NCBI GenBank assembly: GCA_902543485.1
Contig: CACBYP010000007.1
Coordinates: 1-64,000 of the forward strand
DNA length: 64,000 bases
Origin: an uncultured Pelagibacteraceae bacterium
GTDB taxonomy: Bacteria > Pseudomonadota > Alphaproteobacteria > Pelagibacterales > Pelagibacteraceae
Direction of reading: 5' to 3'
The translations under genes were made by a program, and so were the position numbers. Below are positions 17,650 through 27,868 of the stretch, piece by piece. How positions within the stretch are numbered: the stretch's first letter is position 1; the number at the start of each line of letters is the position of its first letter. The notes beneath the pieces are model-generated. The model was not told where the DNA came from and made no database searches. It saw only the letters and a program-made list of their open reading frames with translations.

Positions 17650-18463
17650 TTTTATTTTGTATTTCAAATATTTTAATTATTGATGCTGCTGTTTCTTCAA
17701 CAGATTTTCTAGTTACATCTATTGTTGGCCATTTATTTTTTTTAAATATTTTTTTCGATTTTTCTACTTCAAGTCTAATTTTTTCTAGATTTGTGTAATC
17801 TGATGCTTCATTTTCTTTTAGTGAATTTAATCTATTTCTTCTTATGTCATAAAGTCTTTCAGCTTCTGTAGTTAACCCAATAACACATAGTGTCTTTGAT
17901 TTCATAATATCATTTGGAATACTCATATCATTTACAAGTGGAATATTTGAAGTTTTTAATCCCTTATTTGCAAGATATATTGAAGTCGGTGTCTTGCTTG
18001 TTCTGCTAACACCAATTAAAATAATATCTGACTCTAAAATGTTTTCGGTATTGTTACCATCGTCATGATTCATGGTAAATTGTATTGCTTCAATCCTTTT
18101 ATAATAATCTTCATCTAAAACATGTTGAGCACTAGGCTGGTGTGTTGCTTTTTCGTTCAAAATTTTTGAGAAGTTGAGTATTAAGTCACCTAGAACACCA
18201 AAACATGGAATGTTTTTTTTACTAGCTTCTTCCGCAAGAAACTTTGCTAATTTACTATTAACAACAGTATATAAAATTATTGGGCTCTCTTGCATTTTAG
18301 CATCATTCAATATTGTAGAAATTTGATTTTCGGTCCTTGTAAACGAAAATTGGTTTAGATCATAATTGAAGTTATTAAACTGTGCTTTAAGAGCCATGAA
18401 TATTCTATCAAGCGTCTCTCCTGTTGAGTCTGATATTAAATAAACCTGGTGTGTATTCTTCAT
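17642..18463 (-). CDS. ppsR: Pyruvate,water/phosphate dikinase regulatory protein (kinase/pyrophosphorylase, DUF299)
   Basis: 273-residue bifunctional serine/threonine kinase and phosphorylase of the PpsR/RP1 family, which switches PEP synthase or pyruvate phosphate dikinase off and on. The N-terminus VYLISDSTGETLDRI is the family signature, and the P-loop-like GVSRTSKTPTSIYLANKG is near 150-167. Its dikinase target is not in this window. Genomically it is a landmark: the same gene (RP001) borders the Caulobacter and Rickettsia replication origins opposite hemE, as here. Confidence 0.95.
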   Translation of the reverse strand: MKNTHQVYLISDSTGETLDRIFMALKAQFNNFNYDLNQFSFTRTENQISTILNDAKMQESPIILYTVVNSKLAKFLAEEASKKNIPCFGVLGDLILNFSKILNEKATHQPSAQHVLDEDYYKRIEAIQFTMNHDDGNNTENILESDIILIGVSRTSKTPTSIYLANKGLKTSNIPLVNDMSIPNDIMKSKTLCVIGLTTEAERLYDIRRNRLNSLKENEASDYTNLEKIRLEVEKSKKIFKKNKWPTIDVTRKSVEETAASIIKIFEIQNKNG

Positions 18464-18744
18464 GTATAAATAGTTTATAAATTAATTATAGAATAAGAAA
18501 AACTTTTGATTTAGCAACCACATCTAGCTTTGGCATATTTCTTATTGTTTAATTAACATTTTTATAAATGTGAATAAGTTATTAACAATTTTCAGATACA
18601 TAAAAGTGATCAAATAATCTGTGTTTTAAGGGATCTTTTTTTTATGATAATGAATAAAAAGTGAATAAATTGTTGAAATTGAGTAATTTACGTTATTAAC
18701 AATTCATACTAATAATAATTCTAAATATAATTATCTTATTATAA
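18464..18744. other. Candidate chromosomal replication origin (oriC)
   Basis: 281 bases between the divergent ppsR and hemE genes, without a plausible reading frame. It contains a perfect DnaA-box-type 9-mer TTATTCACA on the minus strand (18569-18577) directly beside TTATTAACA on the plus strand (18579-18587). A near match TTATTCACT is on the minus strand (18660-18668), and a second TTATTAACA lies at 18693-18701. GATCTTTTTTTTA at 18632-18644 resembles the AT-rich 13-mer of the E. coli unwinding region (12 of 13). Flanking genes point outward. The hemE/RP001 interval is the mapped origin site in Caulobacter, which supports the call. Confidence 0.8.
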
Positions 18745-19746
18745 ATGACACCAATAAAAGAATGTTTAATAAATAATAAAACAGATCTCATTCCTATTTG
18801 GCTAATGAGACAAGCAGGCAGATACTTGCCTGAATTCAGAGAAATAAGAAAAAATAACCCAAATTTTATAAATCTTTGTTTAAACTCAAAATTATCAGAA
18901 GAAATAACTCTGCAACCAATAAAAAGATTTGGCTTTGATGCAGCAATCATATTTTCTGATATTTTAATGATACCTTATGGACTTGGTCAAAAAGTTGAGT
19001 TTAAGAAAAACTTTGGACCTAATCTTGAAGATTTAAAGATAAATAAATTATTAGAAATCGATGAAGAAAAATTTACAACAAATTTATCTCCAATATATCA
19101 ACTTCTAAACAATTTAAAAAAAAGTGAAGATTTAAAAAAAAAAGACATAATTGGTTTTGTAGGAGCTCCTTGGACATTACTTGTATATATGATAAATAAG
19201 GTCTCTCCAAAAAATGGTTTAATAACCAATTTTTTTTCAGACATAAGCTTAATTAATAATCTTTTAAAAATTTTAGATAAATTTATTAAAATTCATATTA
19301 AGAACCAAGTAAATGCCGGAGCTACTATAATCCAAATATTTGATAGCTGGTCTGGACTGATCAAATCCGACTTGGACAAATACTTATACAACCCAACTTT
19401 ATCTCTAGTTGATTATACTAAGAGCTTAGGGGTACCAGTGATTTGTTTTCCAAGAGGAATAACTGACTATAGCCAATTTTGTAAAATCGTGAGACCAAGT
19501 ATGATTAATATAGATTATGACGTTAACCCAAAAAAATTACTTAAAAATATAGATATACCTATACAAGGTGGATTACACCCAGAGGTACTACTAACAAATA
19601 AAGCGCACTTAAAAAAAGAAGTGAATAAATATTTAGATATTTTTAAAGATCACCCTTATGTATTTAACCTTGGACATGGTATTCTTCCGGAAACAAAAAT
19701 TGAAATGGTGGAAGAATTAATAAAAATAGTTAGAGACTTCACATAA
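18745..19746 (+). CDS. hemE: Uroporphyrinogen III decarboxylase
   Basis: 333-residue cytoplasmic enzyme removing four acetate carboxyls from uroporphyrinogen III to make coproporphyrinogen III. The N-terminal signature PIWLMRQAGRYLPEFR (residues about 17-32) is present with both invariant arginines. The catalytic Asp region IIFSDILMIPYGLGQ follows near 70-84, and GFVGAPWTLLVYM and FNLGHGILPET near the C-terminus match the family. The last base of its stop TAA forms TAATG with hemH. It marks the right side of the origin. Confidence 0.98.
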   Translation: MTPIKECLINNKTDLIPIWLMRQAGRYLPEFREIRKNNPNFINLCLNSKLSEEITLQPIKRFGFDAAIIFSDILMIPYGLGQKVEFKKNFGPNLEDLKINKLLEIDEEKFTTNLSPIYQLLNNLKKSEDLKKKDIIGFVGAPWTLLVYMINKVSPKNGLITNFFSDISLINNLLKILDKFIKIHIKNQVNAGATIIQIFDSWSGLIKSDLDKYLYNPTLSLVDYTKSLGVPVICFPRGITDYSQFCKIVRPSMINIDYDVNPKKLLKNIDIPIQGGLHPEVLLTNKAHLKKEVNKYLDIFKDHPYVFNLGHGILPETKIEMVEELIKIVRDFT

Positions 19747-20735
19747 TGAAAGATCACCCTAAAATTAAATATGGCAAAACTGGAGTTTTAATTGTTAACT
19801 TAGGCACTCCTGACTCTACAAAATGGTTAGATATTAGACGATACTTAAAAGAGTTTTTGTCCGATAGAAGAGTTATAGAGGTTAATCCAATTCTATGGCA
19901 ATTAATATTAAATCTTATAATTTTAAATTTAAGACCATCTAAAACAGCAAAAGCTTATAAAGAAATTTGGATGAAAGATATAAACATGTCCCCATTAATG
20001 TATTACACACAAAAGCAAGCTGAAAAAGTCTCCAATTCAATATCAAGTGAGGACATATTAGTCGACTTCGCAATGAGATATGGAAATCCTAGCATTAAAA
20101 GTAAAATAAAAGAATTACATGATAATGGTTGTGAAAATCTTGTAATTCTACCTTTGTATCCTCAGTATGCTGCTCCAACTACGGCGACAGTATGCGATGA
20201 AGTTTACAGAACATTAATGTCTATGAGATGGCAGCCCTCACTTAAGATTATTCCCCATTATGAATCTGATCCTCTATACATTGATGCTTTGGTGAATTCA
20301 ATTAATTCTAAAATAGAAAAAATAAATTGGAAACCAGATTTAATATTAGCTTCTTATCATGGAATACCAAAAAAATATTTTGATAAAGGTGACCCATACC
20401 ACTGTTATTGCCACAAAACCACGAGACTTATTTCTGAAAAATTTAAAGAAATCGAAATTAAAACTACTTTTCAATCAAGGTTTGGACCCGAGGAATGGTT
20501 ACAACCTTATACTGATAAAACTTTAGAAAGTTTACCAAAAGAGGGAGTAAAAAATGTTCTAGCAATTTGTCCAGGTTTCTCTTCAGATTGTGTTGAAACA
20601 TTAGAAGAAATATTAATCCAAGGAAAAGAAAGCTTTATGGAATCTGGTGGTGAAAATTTTGATATGGTTTCGTGTCTTAATGATAATGATGACCATATAA
20701 AATTACTTAATAATTTGATTAAAAGATATATTTAA
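19746..20735 (+). CDS. hemH: Ferrochelatase
   Basis: 329-residue enzyme inserting iron into protoporphyrin IX. GVLIVNLGTPDS is the family N-terminus, the metal-site histidine lies in LASYHGIPKKYFDKGDPY near 205, and the later FQSRFGPEEWLQPYT with the C-terminal CPGFSSDCVETLEEI (catalytic Glu) are intact. Cysteines in DPYHCYCHKT are seen in many proteobacterial sequences. The start overlaps the hemE stop (TAATG). It is followed directly by hemJ. Confidence 0.98.
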   Translation: MKDHPKIKYGKTGVLIVNLGTPDSTKWLDIRRYLKEFLSDRRVIEVNPILWQLILNLIILNLRPSKTAKAYKEIWMKDINMSPLMYYTQKQAEKVSNSISSEDILVDFAMRYGNPSIKSKIKELHDNGCENLVILPLYPQYAAPTTATVCDEVYRTLMSMRWQPSLKIIPHYESDPLYIDALVNSINSKIEKINWKPDLILASYHGIPKKYFDKGDPYHCYCHKTTRLISEKFKEIEIKTTFQSRFGPEEWLQPYTDKTLESLPKEGVKNVLAICPGFSSDCVETLEEILIQGKESFMESGGENFDMVSCLNDNDDHIKLLNNLIKRYI

Positions 20736-20738
20736 TTG

Positions 20739-21173
20739 ATGAATTACTATCTTCTTTTTAAATCTTTACATTTAATCTCGGTTATCTCATGGATGGCTGG
20801 TCTATTATATCTACCAAGGATTTTCGTATACCATGCTGAAAATAGTGATGATAGAAAAATTTCAGATGTATTTAAGATCATGGAAAAAAAATTGTATTTT
20901 TACATTATGACACCAGCCATGATTCTATCATGGATATTTGGATTGCTTTTAATTCATAGCATAGGATTTCAGCAATTAGGGCAGATATGGATGATATTCA
21001 AAATAATATTTGTGATTTTACTTACAATGTACCATTTTTATTTAAGAACGATTTTAAATCAGTTTAGAATTGATAAAAATACTCATTCTCATAAATTTTA
21101 TAGAATAATTAATGAAATTCCCACAATATTACTTATTTTAATCGTTTTTGTAGTAATATTTAAGCCTTTATAG
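20739..21173 (+). CDS. hemJ: Protoporphyrinogen oxidase HemJ
   Basis: 144-residue inner-membrane protein that oxidises protoporphyrinogen IX, with four hydrophobic helices. The first helix region [22 protein letters not shown] contains the conserved His and the W-x-A-G-L-x-Y-L-P-R signature. Later conserved parts include [16 protein letters not shown] and the third-helix segment [19 protein letters not shown]. The ATG at 20739 was chosen over TTG at 20736. Order hemE-hemH-hemJ gives the late haem steps in one operon upstream of rho. Confidence 0.93.
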   Translation: MNYYLLFKSLHLISVISWMAGLLYLPRIFVYHAENSDDRKISDVFKIMEKKLYFYIMTPAMILSWIFGLLLIHSIGFQQLGQIWMIFKIIFVILLTMYHFYLRTILNQFRIDKNTHSHKFYRIINEIPTILLILIVFVVIFKPL

Positions 21174-21235
21174 ACTTGAAATCCATTAAACAGATTATTA
21201 TATTAGGTCTATCCAAATACAACCTCCCCAAAATT

Positions 21236-22507
21236 ATGAATATTCAAGAATTAAAAGAAAAAAGCTCTGAAAAGCTCATTACAGAAGCTGAAAATTTAGG
21301 AATTGAAAATGCGAGTACTCTAAGAAGACAAGAAATCTATTTTGCTATATTAAAAAAATTAGCAGAAAAAGGTGAAGAGATTACTGGTGGTGGAGTACTT
21401 CAATTACTTCAAGATGGATTTGGTTTCTTAAGAGCAATAGAGTCAAATTATCTTCCAGGTGCTGATGATATTTACGTGAGTCCTAATCAAATAAGGAGAT
21501 TTGGTCTACGAACGGGTGATACTGTGGAAGGACCAATCAGGGCACCTAAGGAAGGCGAGAGATATTTTGCTTTACTACAAGTGAGTAAAATTAATTTTGA
21601 AGAGACTGATAAATTCAAACATAAAATTGCTTTTGATAACTTAACTCCTTTATATCCAAATAAACAGTTAGTAATGGAAGTTGAAGCAACTAAGATTGAA
21701 AAAAAAGTTGATTTAACTCCGAGGTTAATTGATTTGGTTAGCCCAATTGGGAAAGGACAAAGATCACTAATTATTTCGCCTCCAAAAGCTGGCAAAACTA
21801 TGATCTTACAAAGTATTGCAAACTCAATTACAGCAAATCATCCAGAATGTTACTTAATGGTGCTTTTAATTGATGAAAGACCAGAAGAGGTAACAGATAT
21901 GCAAAGAACTGTAAAAGGAGAAGTTATTAGTTCTACATTTGATGAACCGGCACAAAGACACGTTGCAGTAGCTGAAATGGTTATCGAAAAAGCAAAAAGA
22001 TTAACCGAACATAAGAAAGATGTTGTCATTCTTTTGGATTCAATAACAAGGCTTGGTCGAGCATACAATGCAGTGGTCCCCAGCTCAGGAAAAGTTTTAA
22101 CTGGCGGTGTTGATGCTAATGCGTTACAGAGACCAAAAAGATTTTTTGGAGCTGCAAGAAATATTGAGGAAGGTGGATCACTAACTATTATTGCAACAGC
22201 GCTAATTGATACTGGTAGCAGAATGGATGAAGTTATTTTTGAAGAATTCAAAGGTACCGGTAACAGTGAAACAATTCTTGATAGAAAAATTTCAGAAAAA
22301 AGAATATTTCCTGCTATTGATATAACAAAATCTGGTACTAGAAGAGAGGAATTAATTTTTGAGAAAAATGATCTTCAAAAAATGAATGTTTTAAGGAGAA
22401 TCATTGCCCCCATGGGATCAATGGATGCTATAGAATTTATTAATTCAAAGTTAAAAGATACTAAAAATAATTCTGATTTTTTTAATTCAATGAATAAGCC
22501 ATCTTAG
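21236..22507 (+). CDS. rho: Transcription termination factor Rho
   Basis: 423-residue hexameric RNA helicase that ends transcription. The start was set at ATG 21236 ([10 protein letters not shown]), the family N-terminus; the open frame upstream to 21176 is probably 5' leader. The domains are an N-terminal helix bundle (1-50), a cold-shock-like RNA-binding domain with GFGFLR near 65 and [12 protein letters not shown] near 95-106, then the RecA-like ATPase with Walker A PPKAGKT near 182-188, DERPEEVT, and Walker [12 protein letters not shown] near 261-271. The Q and R loops are present. It ends one base from the convergent glycosyltransferase gene. Confidence 0.97.
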   Translation: MNIQELKEKSSEKLITEAENLGIENASTLRRQEIYFAILKKLAEKGEEITGGGVLQLLQDGFGFLRAIESNYLPGADDIYVSPNQIRRFGLRTGDTVEGPIRAPKEGERYFALLQVSKINFEETDKFKHKIAFDNLTPLYPNKQLVMEVEATKIEKKVDLTPRLIDLVSPIGKGQRSLIISPPKAGKTMILQSIANSITANHPECYLMVLLIDERPEEVTDMQRTVKGEVISSTFDEPAQRHVAVAEMVIEKAKRLTEHKKDVVILLDSITRLGRAYNAVVPSSGKVLTGGVDANALQRPKRFFGAARNIEEGGSLTIIATALIDTGSRMDEVIFEEFKGTGNSETILDRKISEKRIFPAIDITKSGTRREELIFEKNDLQKMNVLRRIIAPMGSMDAIEFINSKLKDTKNNSDFFNSMNKPS

Positions 22508-22508
22508 T

Positions 22509-24440
22509 CTAATTTTTAAAAAAATTTTCGTAAATTTTTTCTAAGTTTGCAGTATATTTTTTAGAATCAAATAACTTTAAAACTTTTTCTTTTTCCAATT
22601 TTTTGTTAATTTCTATAAACTTTCTATTATCATTACGCAATTCAATCGCAGTTTTTACATAATCATCTAGGTTTTTTGTTATTAATTGATCTAAACCAAT
22701 TGAATTTAATATACTTCCAGCAACCCTTGAAGCAAAAGATTCACCAATTAATGTAAGAGTTGGAACTTTTCTTCTTATTGCCTCGATTACCGTTGTATGA
22801 CCATTGTAAGGAAAGGTATCTAAAAAAAGATCCATTATTTCAAATCTTTTTAAATGTTCATCGTAAATAAGTTTGTCCGCAAAAATAATTCTTTCAGTAT
22901 CTACATCAAACTTTTTACATTCCTTTTTTAAGTTTTTTGATGCAATTTCATTATTATTTAGCAACCATAAAACACTATTATTAGTTTTTTTTAATATATT
23001 CATCCATGCCTCAAAAACTATTGGTGTAATTTTATAACTATTATTAAAACTACCAAAGACAAAACACTTATCGGGAATTCCCACATTTTTTTTATTAAAT
23101 TTTTTTTTAGAAATTTTAATATTTGTAGGATTTGGAAAAAAACTATCTGGCAATCTTAATATTTTCTCTGTGTAAAATTTCTCAAAATTATTTGGGATAA
23201 GAAAGTTGTCGCCGATTATATAATCTATAAATGTGGTTCCCATTGTTCCTGAATATCCAAGATAACTTATTTGTACTGGTGCAACTTTCTTTAAATATAT
23301 TTCATTCCTTGCGTCCGAAGTGTATCCTGTCAAATTTACAGCTATATTTAAACCAATTTTATGGGCAAGACTTACAATTTCTCCATCTGATTTTTTTGTT
23401 ACATCATAAAATTTAGTAAAATATTTTTGGATTTCAAAGTGCAATTTATCTTTAACAGGTCCATGAAAAAAACCATAAATTTCAAACTTAGACCGATCAT
23501 GGTTCTTAAATATATCTTTAGTTAATTGTAAAACTGGATGATTATAAAATTCTGCCCCGAAATAACCAATTTTAATTTTTTTAAGCTTCTTTAAATTTTC
23601 ACTATTATAATCCCTATCTTTTTGAAAAGCCACATTGCTGTAAAGTATAGAATTTCTTTTTTGTAGAGACATATCATCAATTAATGATAGCAAAGGAAAG
23701 GGCTCTATAATTTTTTCATTATTTTCAATAGAATGTTTTAATATTTTTAAGTTAGAGCTAAAATTATCCCAATCACAAATATGCATTTTTGAATGCAAAT
23801 ATTTACCAAATAAATATGGAAATTTAGGGTCTGCATTTAATGCATTATCAAATTCTCCTATAGCCTGAACGAATTTTTTCTTTGATAGAAATATTTCAGC
23901 TTTATTATTATAGGCTTCAGCATTATCTTTATTTAAATTTATGGATTTATCGTAAGATTTAATTGCCTCATCAGATTTACCCACATCTCTTAGTAGATTA
24001 CCAATATTATTATAAATTTTATAATTATTAGGAGATAATTTAAGAGAATAATTAAAATATTTTATCGCCTCATTAAAATTAAGTAATTTTCTATAAGCAA
24101 TTCCAATATTAATATTTGCATCGAGAAAATTTGGATTTAGTTTGAGCGCTTTTTTATAATTTATTATAGCACTCTCATTATTATTCAATTGACTTAAAGC
24201 AATACCGATATTGTTATAGTAGCTTTCTGTGTCTTTTTTTAATGTAATAGCTTTCGATAAGTAAAAAACACATTTTTTATAATCTTTAATTTGTAAAAAA
24301 GCAGTTCCAATTAAAAAATAAACTTGTGCTTCATTTTTAAAGTCATTAATTATTTTTAAATATTCCTTTATTGCTTGGTCTATCTTACCTATTTTGTGTA
24401 ATTTTTTTGCTTCTTCCAATACGTTAAATTTATTTTCCAT
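22509..24440 (-). CDS. TPR protein with SPINDLY/OGT-type glycosyltransferase domain (GT41)
   Basis: 643 residues. The N-terminal third (about 1-215) consists of six or more tetratricopeptide repeats with the W/L-G-Y-A-F-A-P spacing (for example YNNIGIALSQLNNNESAIINYKKALKLNPN, quoted here only as residues about 74-103). The C-terminal domain from about 285 matches GT41: IGYFGAEFYNHPVLQLT, ISYLGYSGTMGTTFIDY, FGSFNNSYKITPIVFEAW, then FPYNGHTTVIEAI with ESFASRVAGSIL near 555-600. Relatives transfer GlcNAc or fucose to proteins; the donor and acceptors here are unknown. It is a lone minus-strand gene between rho and mnmE. Confidence 0.9.
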   Translation of the reverse strand: MENKFNVLEEAKKLHKIGKIDQAIKEYLKIINDFKNEAQVYFLIGTAFLQIKDYKKCVFYLSKAITLKKDTESYYNNIGIALSQLNNNESAIINYKKALKLNPNFLDANINIGIAYRKLLNFNEAIKYFNYSLKLSPNNYKIYNNIGNLLRDVGKSDEAIKSYDKSINLNKDNAEAYNNKAEIFLSKKKFVQAIGEFDNALNADPKFPYLFGKYLHSKMHICDWDNFSSNLKILKHSIENNEKIIEPFPLLSLIDDMSLQKRNSILYSNVAFQKDRDYNSENLKKLKKIKIGYFGAEFYNHPVLQLTKDIFKNHDRSKFEIYGFFHGPVKDKLHFEIQKYFTKFYDVTKKSDGEIVSLAHKIGLNIAVNLTGYTSDARNEIYLKKVAPVQISYLGYSGTMGTTFIDYIIGDNFLIPNNFEKFYTEKILRLPDSFFPNPTNIKISKKKFNKKNVGIPDKCFVFGSFNNSYKITPIVFEAWMNILKKTNNSVLWLLNNNEIASKNLKKECKKFDVDTERIIFADKLIYDEHLKRFEIMDLFLDTFPYNGHTTVIEAIRRKVPTLTLIGESFASRVAGSILNSIGLDQLITKNLDDYVKTAIELRNDNRKFIEINKKLEKEKVLKLFDSKKYTANLEKIYENFFKN

Positions 24441-24588
24441 TGCAACAAGTAGAAACTTATGATCTAAAAAGTAAATTACAGAAAATATTAATCAAAGACA
24501 TAAATTTCTTAATTTAATATTAGATAAAATTTAAATTATCATAGAAAAATTTATATATTTAAATTCAATACTAGCTATAATTGTTTTA

Positions 24589-25920
24589 ATGACAATATAT
24601 GCTCTATCTTCTGGACCTGGAATAGCTGGTATCTCTGTTATCAGAGTTTCTGGTAGAGAGACACAAAAAGTAATAAAGGAGCTCACCCAAAGAGATTTAC
24701 CTAATCCTAGAGAGGCCACTAGAAGAAAATTCAATAAAATCAGCAATAATGAGCTTATTGATGAGGGAATTTTGCTATGGTTTCCTGCTCCAAATAGCTA
24801 CACTGGTGAAGATATGGCAGAATTCCATGTTCATGGTAGTAAAGCTGTTGTTAAAGCAATGCATACAACAATTTCAGAGATAAAGGGTTGCCGCTTGGCC
24901 GATCCCGGTGAATTTACTAAGATAGCTTTTCAAAATGGTAAAATAAATTTACTTAAAGCAGAGAGTATATCTGACTTAATTTCATCTGAAACAGAAATAC
25001 AAAGGCAACAGGCTATTAAAATTATGTCTGGTAAAAGTTCTGACAAATTTAATTCTTTAAGAGACAGAATTTTAAAAATTTTATCTAATATCGAGGCTAA
25101 AATAGATTTCCCAGAAGATGATTTACCTGAAGACATTTTAAAAAATATTCATCTAGAGTCCAGAAACATAAAAGCGGATATAGAAAAAATATTAAACGAT
25201 CAGAAAGTAGGAGAAAGAATTAGAGAAGGTTTTAAAATTGCAATTATAGGTCCTACTAATGCTGGTAAATCTTCATTACTAAACTATCTATCCAAAAGAG
25301 ATGTTGCAATAGTTTCAGAGGTTGCGGGAACTACTAGAGATGTTATAGAAGCACACTTAAATATAGATGGTTATCCTGTAATAATTTCTGATACAGCCGG
25401 AATTAGAAATTCAAAAGATGAAATTGAAAAAAAAGGAATTAAGTTAGCTTTAAAGAAGGCAGAAAACTCTGATTTAAACTTAATAGTAATAGAGCCAAAA
25501 AGCATTGATTTTTCTAACTTTTTTAAAAATTTTGACCTGAAAACTTCGATCTTAGTCGTAAATAAAATGGAACTAGGAGTTGATAAACTAAGTGAAGAGA
25601 TAAAAAAATATAATCCAGTTTTTATATCAATCAAGGAAGAAAAAAATTTAGATAAATTAATAAATTTGATTAAAGAAAACTTGAATAATAGATTTATTTC
25701 TAGTGAAGATATTTTTATTACAAGACAAAGACACAGAGTAAATCTTGAGTTGTGTTTAGAGAGTTTGGTAAATTTTGAGGCAAATAAATCTTTAAATGAT
25801 ATAGATAAAGCAGCTGAAGATTTAAGGCTTGCTACAAGATACCTGGGGCTTATTGTAGGCAAAGTAGATGTGGAAGAAATCCTTGGGTCAATATTTAACG
25901 ATTTTTGTATAGGTAAATAA
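24589..25920 (+). CDS. mnmE: tRNA modification GTPase MnmE
   Basis: 443-residue GTPase that, with MnmG, makes 5-carboxymethylaminomethyluridine at wobble U34. The N-terminal formyl-THF-binding domain begins IYALSSGPGIAGISVIR. The G domain has G1 GPTNAGKSS near 221-229, G2 GTTRD, G3 DTAGIR near 265, and G4 NKMEL near 325. The C-terminus ends CIGK, the catalytic CxGK motif. Its partner mnmG follows 76 bases downstream, the usual origin-proximal arrangement. Confidence 0.97.
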   Translation: MTIYALSSGPGIAGISVIRVSGRETQKVIKELTQRDLPNPREATRRKFNKISNNELIDEGILLWFPAPNSYTGEDMAEFHVHGSKAVVKAMHTTISEIKGCRLADPGEFTKIAFQNGKINLLKAESISDLISSETEIQRQQAIKIMSGKSSDKFNSLRDRILKILSNIEAKIDFPEDDLPEDILKNIHLESRNIKADIEKILNDQKVGERIREGFKIAIIGPTNAGKSSLLNYLSKRDVAIVSEVAGTTRDVIEAHLNIDGYPVIISDTAGIRNSKDEIEKKGIKLALKKAENSDLNLIVIEPKSIDFSNFFKNFDLKTSILVVNKMELGVDKLSEEIKKYNPVFISIKEEKNLDKLINLIKENLNNRFISSEDIFITRQRHRVNLELCLESLVNFEANKSLNDIDKAAEDLRLATRYLGLIVGKVDVEEILGSIFNDFCIGK

Positions 25921-25996
25921 GCGTTGATAATAGTTAGTTTTTTGACTTTTTTTACTGTTTTCTTGTAAAATTTAAGATCGATAATAGATTACAACT

Positions 25997-27868
25997 ATGA
26001 AAAATGAATTAACATTTGATGTAGTTGTAATTGGAGGGGGTCACGCAGGTTGTGAGGCAGCCACAGCATCTGCTAGACTAGGGGTTAACACAGCCCTTTT
26101 TACTCATAAATTTGAAACTATTGGAGAGATGTCTTGTAATCCAGCAATTGGTGGACTGGGAAAGGGCCATCTAGTTAGAGAAATTGATGCATTAGATGGT
26201 GTTATGGGTGACGTAGCAGATAAGTCAGGTATTCAATTCAGATTATTAAACAAAAGTAGGGGGCCAGCAGTAAGAGGACCAAGGACCCAAAGTGATAGAT
26301 CTCTTTATAAAAAAATTATGCAGCAAAAACTTGTAAACTACTGTAATTTAAGCATTTTTTCTGATCCTGTAATAAGATTTAATTTTAATAATAATAATAT
26401 AATAGGTTTCGTAACATTATCTGGAAAAGAAATTAAATCATCAAAGATAATTTTGACAACTGGTACCTTTTTAAATGGATTAATACATATAGGTGAGAAA
26501 AAGACACCGGCGGGAAGGTTCAACGAGAAACCATCAACGGGTTTAAGTGAACAATTAGAAAAGTTTGAATTTAAAATTGGTAGATTAAAAACAGGTACGC
26601 CACCAAGATTAGATGCTCGTACAATAAACTTTAAAGATTTAGAGGAGCAGCATGCTGATAAAGATCCTTATTTTTTTTCTTTTTTAACAAAAAAAAATTT
26701 TAATAAACAAATTTCATGTCGAATGACATATACTAACGAAACTGTTCATAAAATTATTTCCAAAAATATTAAAAGAAGTGCAATGTATTCTGGAAGCATA
26801 AAAGGAGTCGGCCCTAGATATTGCCCATCTATAGAAGATAAAATAAAAAAATTTGCAGATAAAACAAGACATCAAATTTTTTTAGAACCGGAAGGGTTAA
26901 ACGATCATACAATTTACCCAAATGGAATTTCAACATCTCTACCAGCAGATGTGCAGCAAGAAATATGTAATAATATCAATGGTTTAGAGAATGTTAAAAT
27001 TTTAAGGCCTGGATATGCAATTGAATACGATTTTGTTGACCCAAGAGAACTTTTTTTAACATTAGAGACCAAGAAAATAAAAAATTTATTTCTTGCTGGT
27101 CAAATTAATGGAACAACTGGATATGAAGAAGCAGCTGCTCAAGGATTAATTGCTGGTGTAAATGCTGCACTTTCATTTAAAGGTCAAGAACCATTCATTT
27201 TAAACAGGTCGGAAGCATATATTGGTGTTATGATAGATGATCTTGTTACGAAAGGTGTAGCTGAACCTTATAGAATGTTTACTTCAAGAGCCGAATACAG
27301 ACTTACATTGAGATCAGATAATGCAGATCTTAGGTTAACACAAAAAGGGATAGATTTAGGATTAGTTCTAAACACAAGAGCTCAAATTTTTAAGGAAAAA
27401 TATAATTCTTTATCTAAAATTCAATCAAAAATGGAGAAATTGACTATTACACCATCAAAAGTAAGAGAGTTCGGAGTGAAAATAGCTAAAGATGGTATCA
27501 GTAGATCTGCAAATCAAGTATTAGGACAAAAATCAGTAAATATGAGTAAAATAAGAGAAATTTGGCCAGAAATTAAGTATATTTCACGTGAAATTGATGA
27601 GCAATTAGAAATTAGTTCGCACTATAAAGGTTATTTAAAGAAGCAGAAAGCAGATATAATTGCCTTTAAAAGAGATGAAAATCTAATAATACCTGAAAAT
27701 ATTAATTATGACAATTTTTCTGGATTATCAAATGAGGTGAAATCGAAATTTAAGAAAATTAGGCCAAAAACCATGGGTCAGGCATTAAGAATTGACGGTG
27801 TTACACCAGCAGCAGTATATATTTTGTTGTCTCACCTTAAAAGAAAGTCTATTAAGCATATAGCTTGA
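25997..27868 (+). CDS. mnmG: tRNA uridine-5-carboxymethylaminomethyl(34) synthesis enzyme MnmG
   Basis: 623-residue FAD- and NADH-dependent partner of MnmE. The N-terminal dinucleotide loop [13 protein letters not shown] is at 12-24, followed by [19 protein letters not shown] near 46-64. The two MnmG family signatures [11 protein letters not shown] (about 275) and [17 protein letters not shown] (about 370) are present, and the C-terminal helical domain ends near residue 620. The TGA stop overlaps the rsmG TTG start by three bases. A parS-like palindrome lies inside the gene at 27580-27595. Confidence 0.98.
   Translation: MKNELTFDVVVIGGGHAGCEAATASARLGVNTALFTHKFETIGEMSCNPAIGGLGKGHLVREIDALDGVMGDVADKSGIQFRLLNKSRGPAVRGPRTQSDRSLYKKIMQQKLVNYCNLSIFSDPVIRFNFNNNNIIGFVTLSGKEIKSSKIILTTGTFLNGLIHIGEKKTPAGRFNEKPSTGLSEQLEKFEFKIGRLKTGTPPRLDARTINFKDLEEQHADKDPYFFSFLTKKNFNKQISCRMTYTNETVHKIISKNIKRSAMYSGSIKGVGPRYCPSIEDKIKKFADKTRHQIFLEPEGLNDHTIYPNGISTSLPADVQQEICNNINGLENVKILRPGYAIEYDFVDPRELFLTLETKKIKNLFLAGQINGTTGYEEAAAQGLIAGVNAALSFKGQEPFILNRSEAYIGVMIDDLVTKGVAEPYRMFTSRAEYRLTLRSDNADLRLTQKGIDLGLVLNTRAQIFKEKYNSLSKIQSKMEKLTITPSKVREFGVKIAKDGISRSANQVLGQKSVNMSKIREIWPEIKYISREIDEQLEISSHYKGYLKKQKADIIAFKRDENLIIPENINYDNFSGLSNEVKSKFKKIRPKTMGQALRIDGVTPAAVYILLSHLKRKSIKHIA
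27580..27595. promoter_or_regulatory. Degenerate parS-like palindrome within mnmG
   Basis: TATTTCACGTGAAATT matches the 16-bp consensus TGTTTCACGTGAAACA at 13 of 16 positions and contains a perfect 14-bp palindrome (ATTTCACGTGAAAT). It lies 332 bases upstream of the perfect parS in rsmG. Bacteria often carry a few parS sites of graded quality near the origin, so this could be a weaker secondary ParB site; it could also be codon-level coincidence. Confidence 0.5.

Noticed and set aside
18464..18744. CtrA binding sites (TTAA-N7-TTAA) in the origin region
   Set aside because: No copy with correct spacing was found by eye, so Caulobacter-style CtrA control of this origin is not supported.
21176..21235. 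N-terminal extension of rho from TTG
   Set aside because: Family alignment by eye starts at [10 protein letters not shown]; the added residues have no Rho-like pattern and the region is better read as leader.
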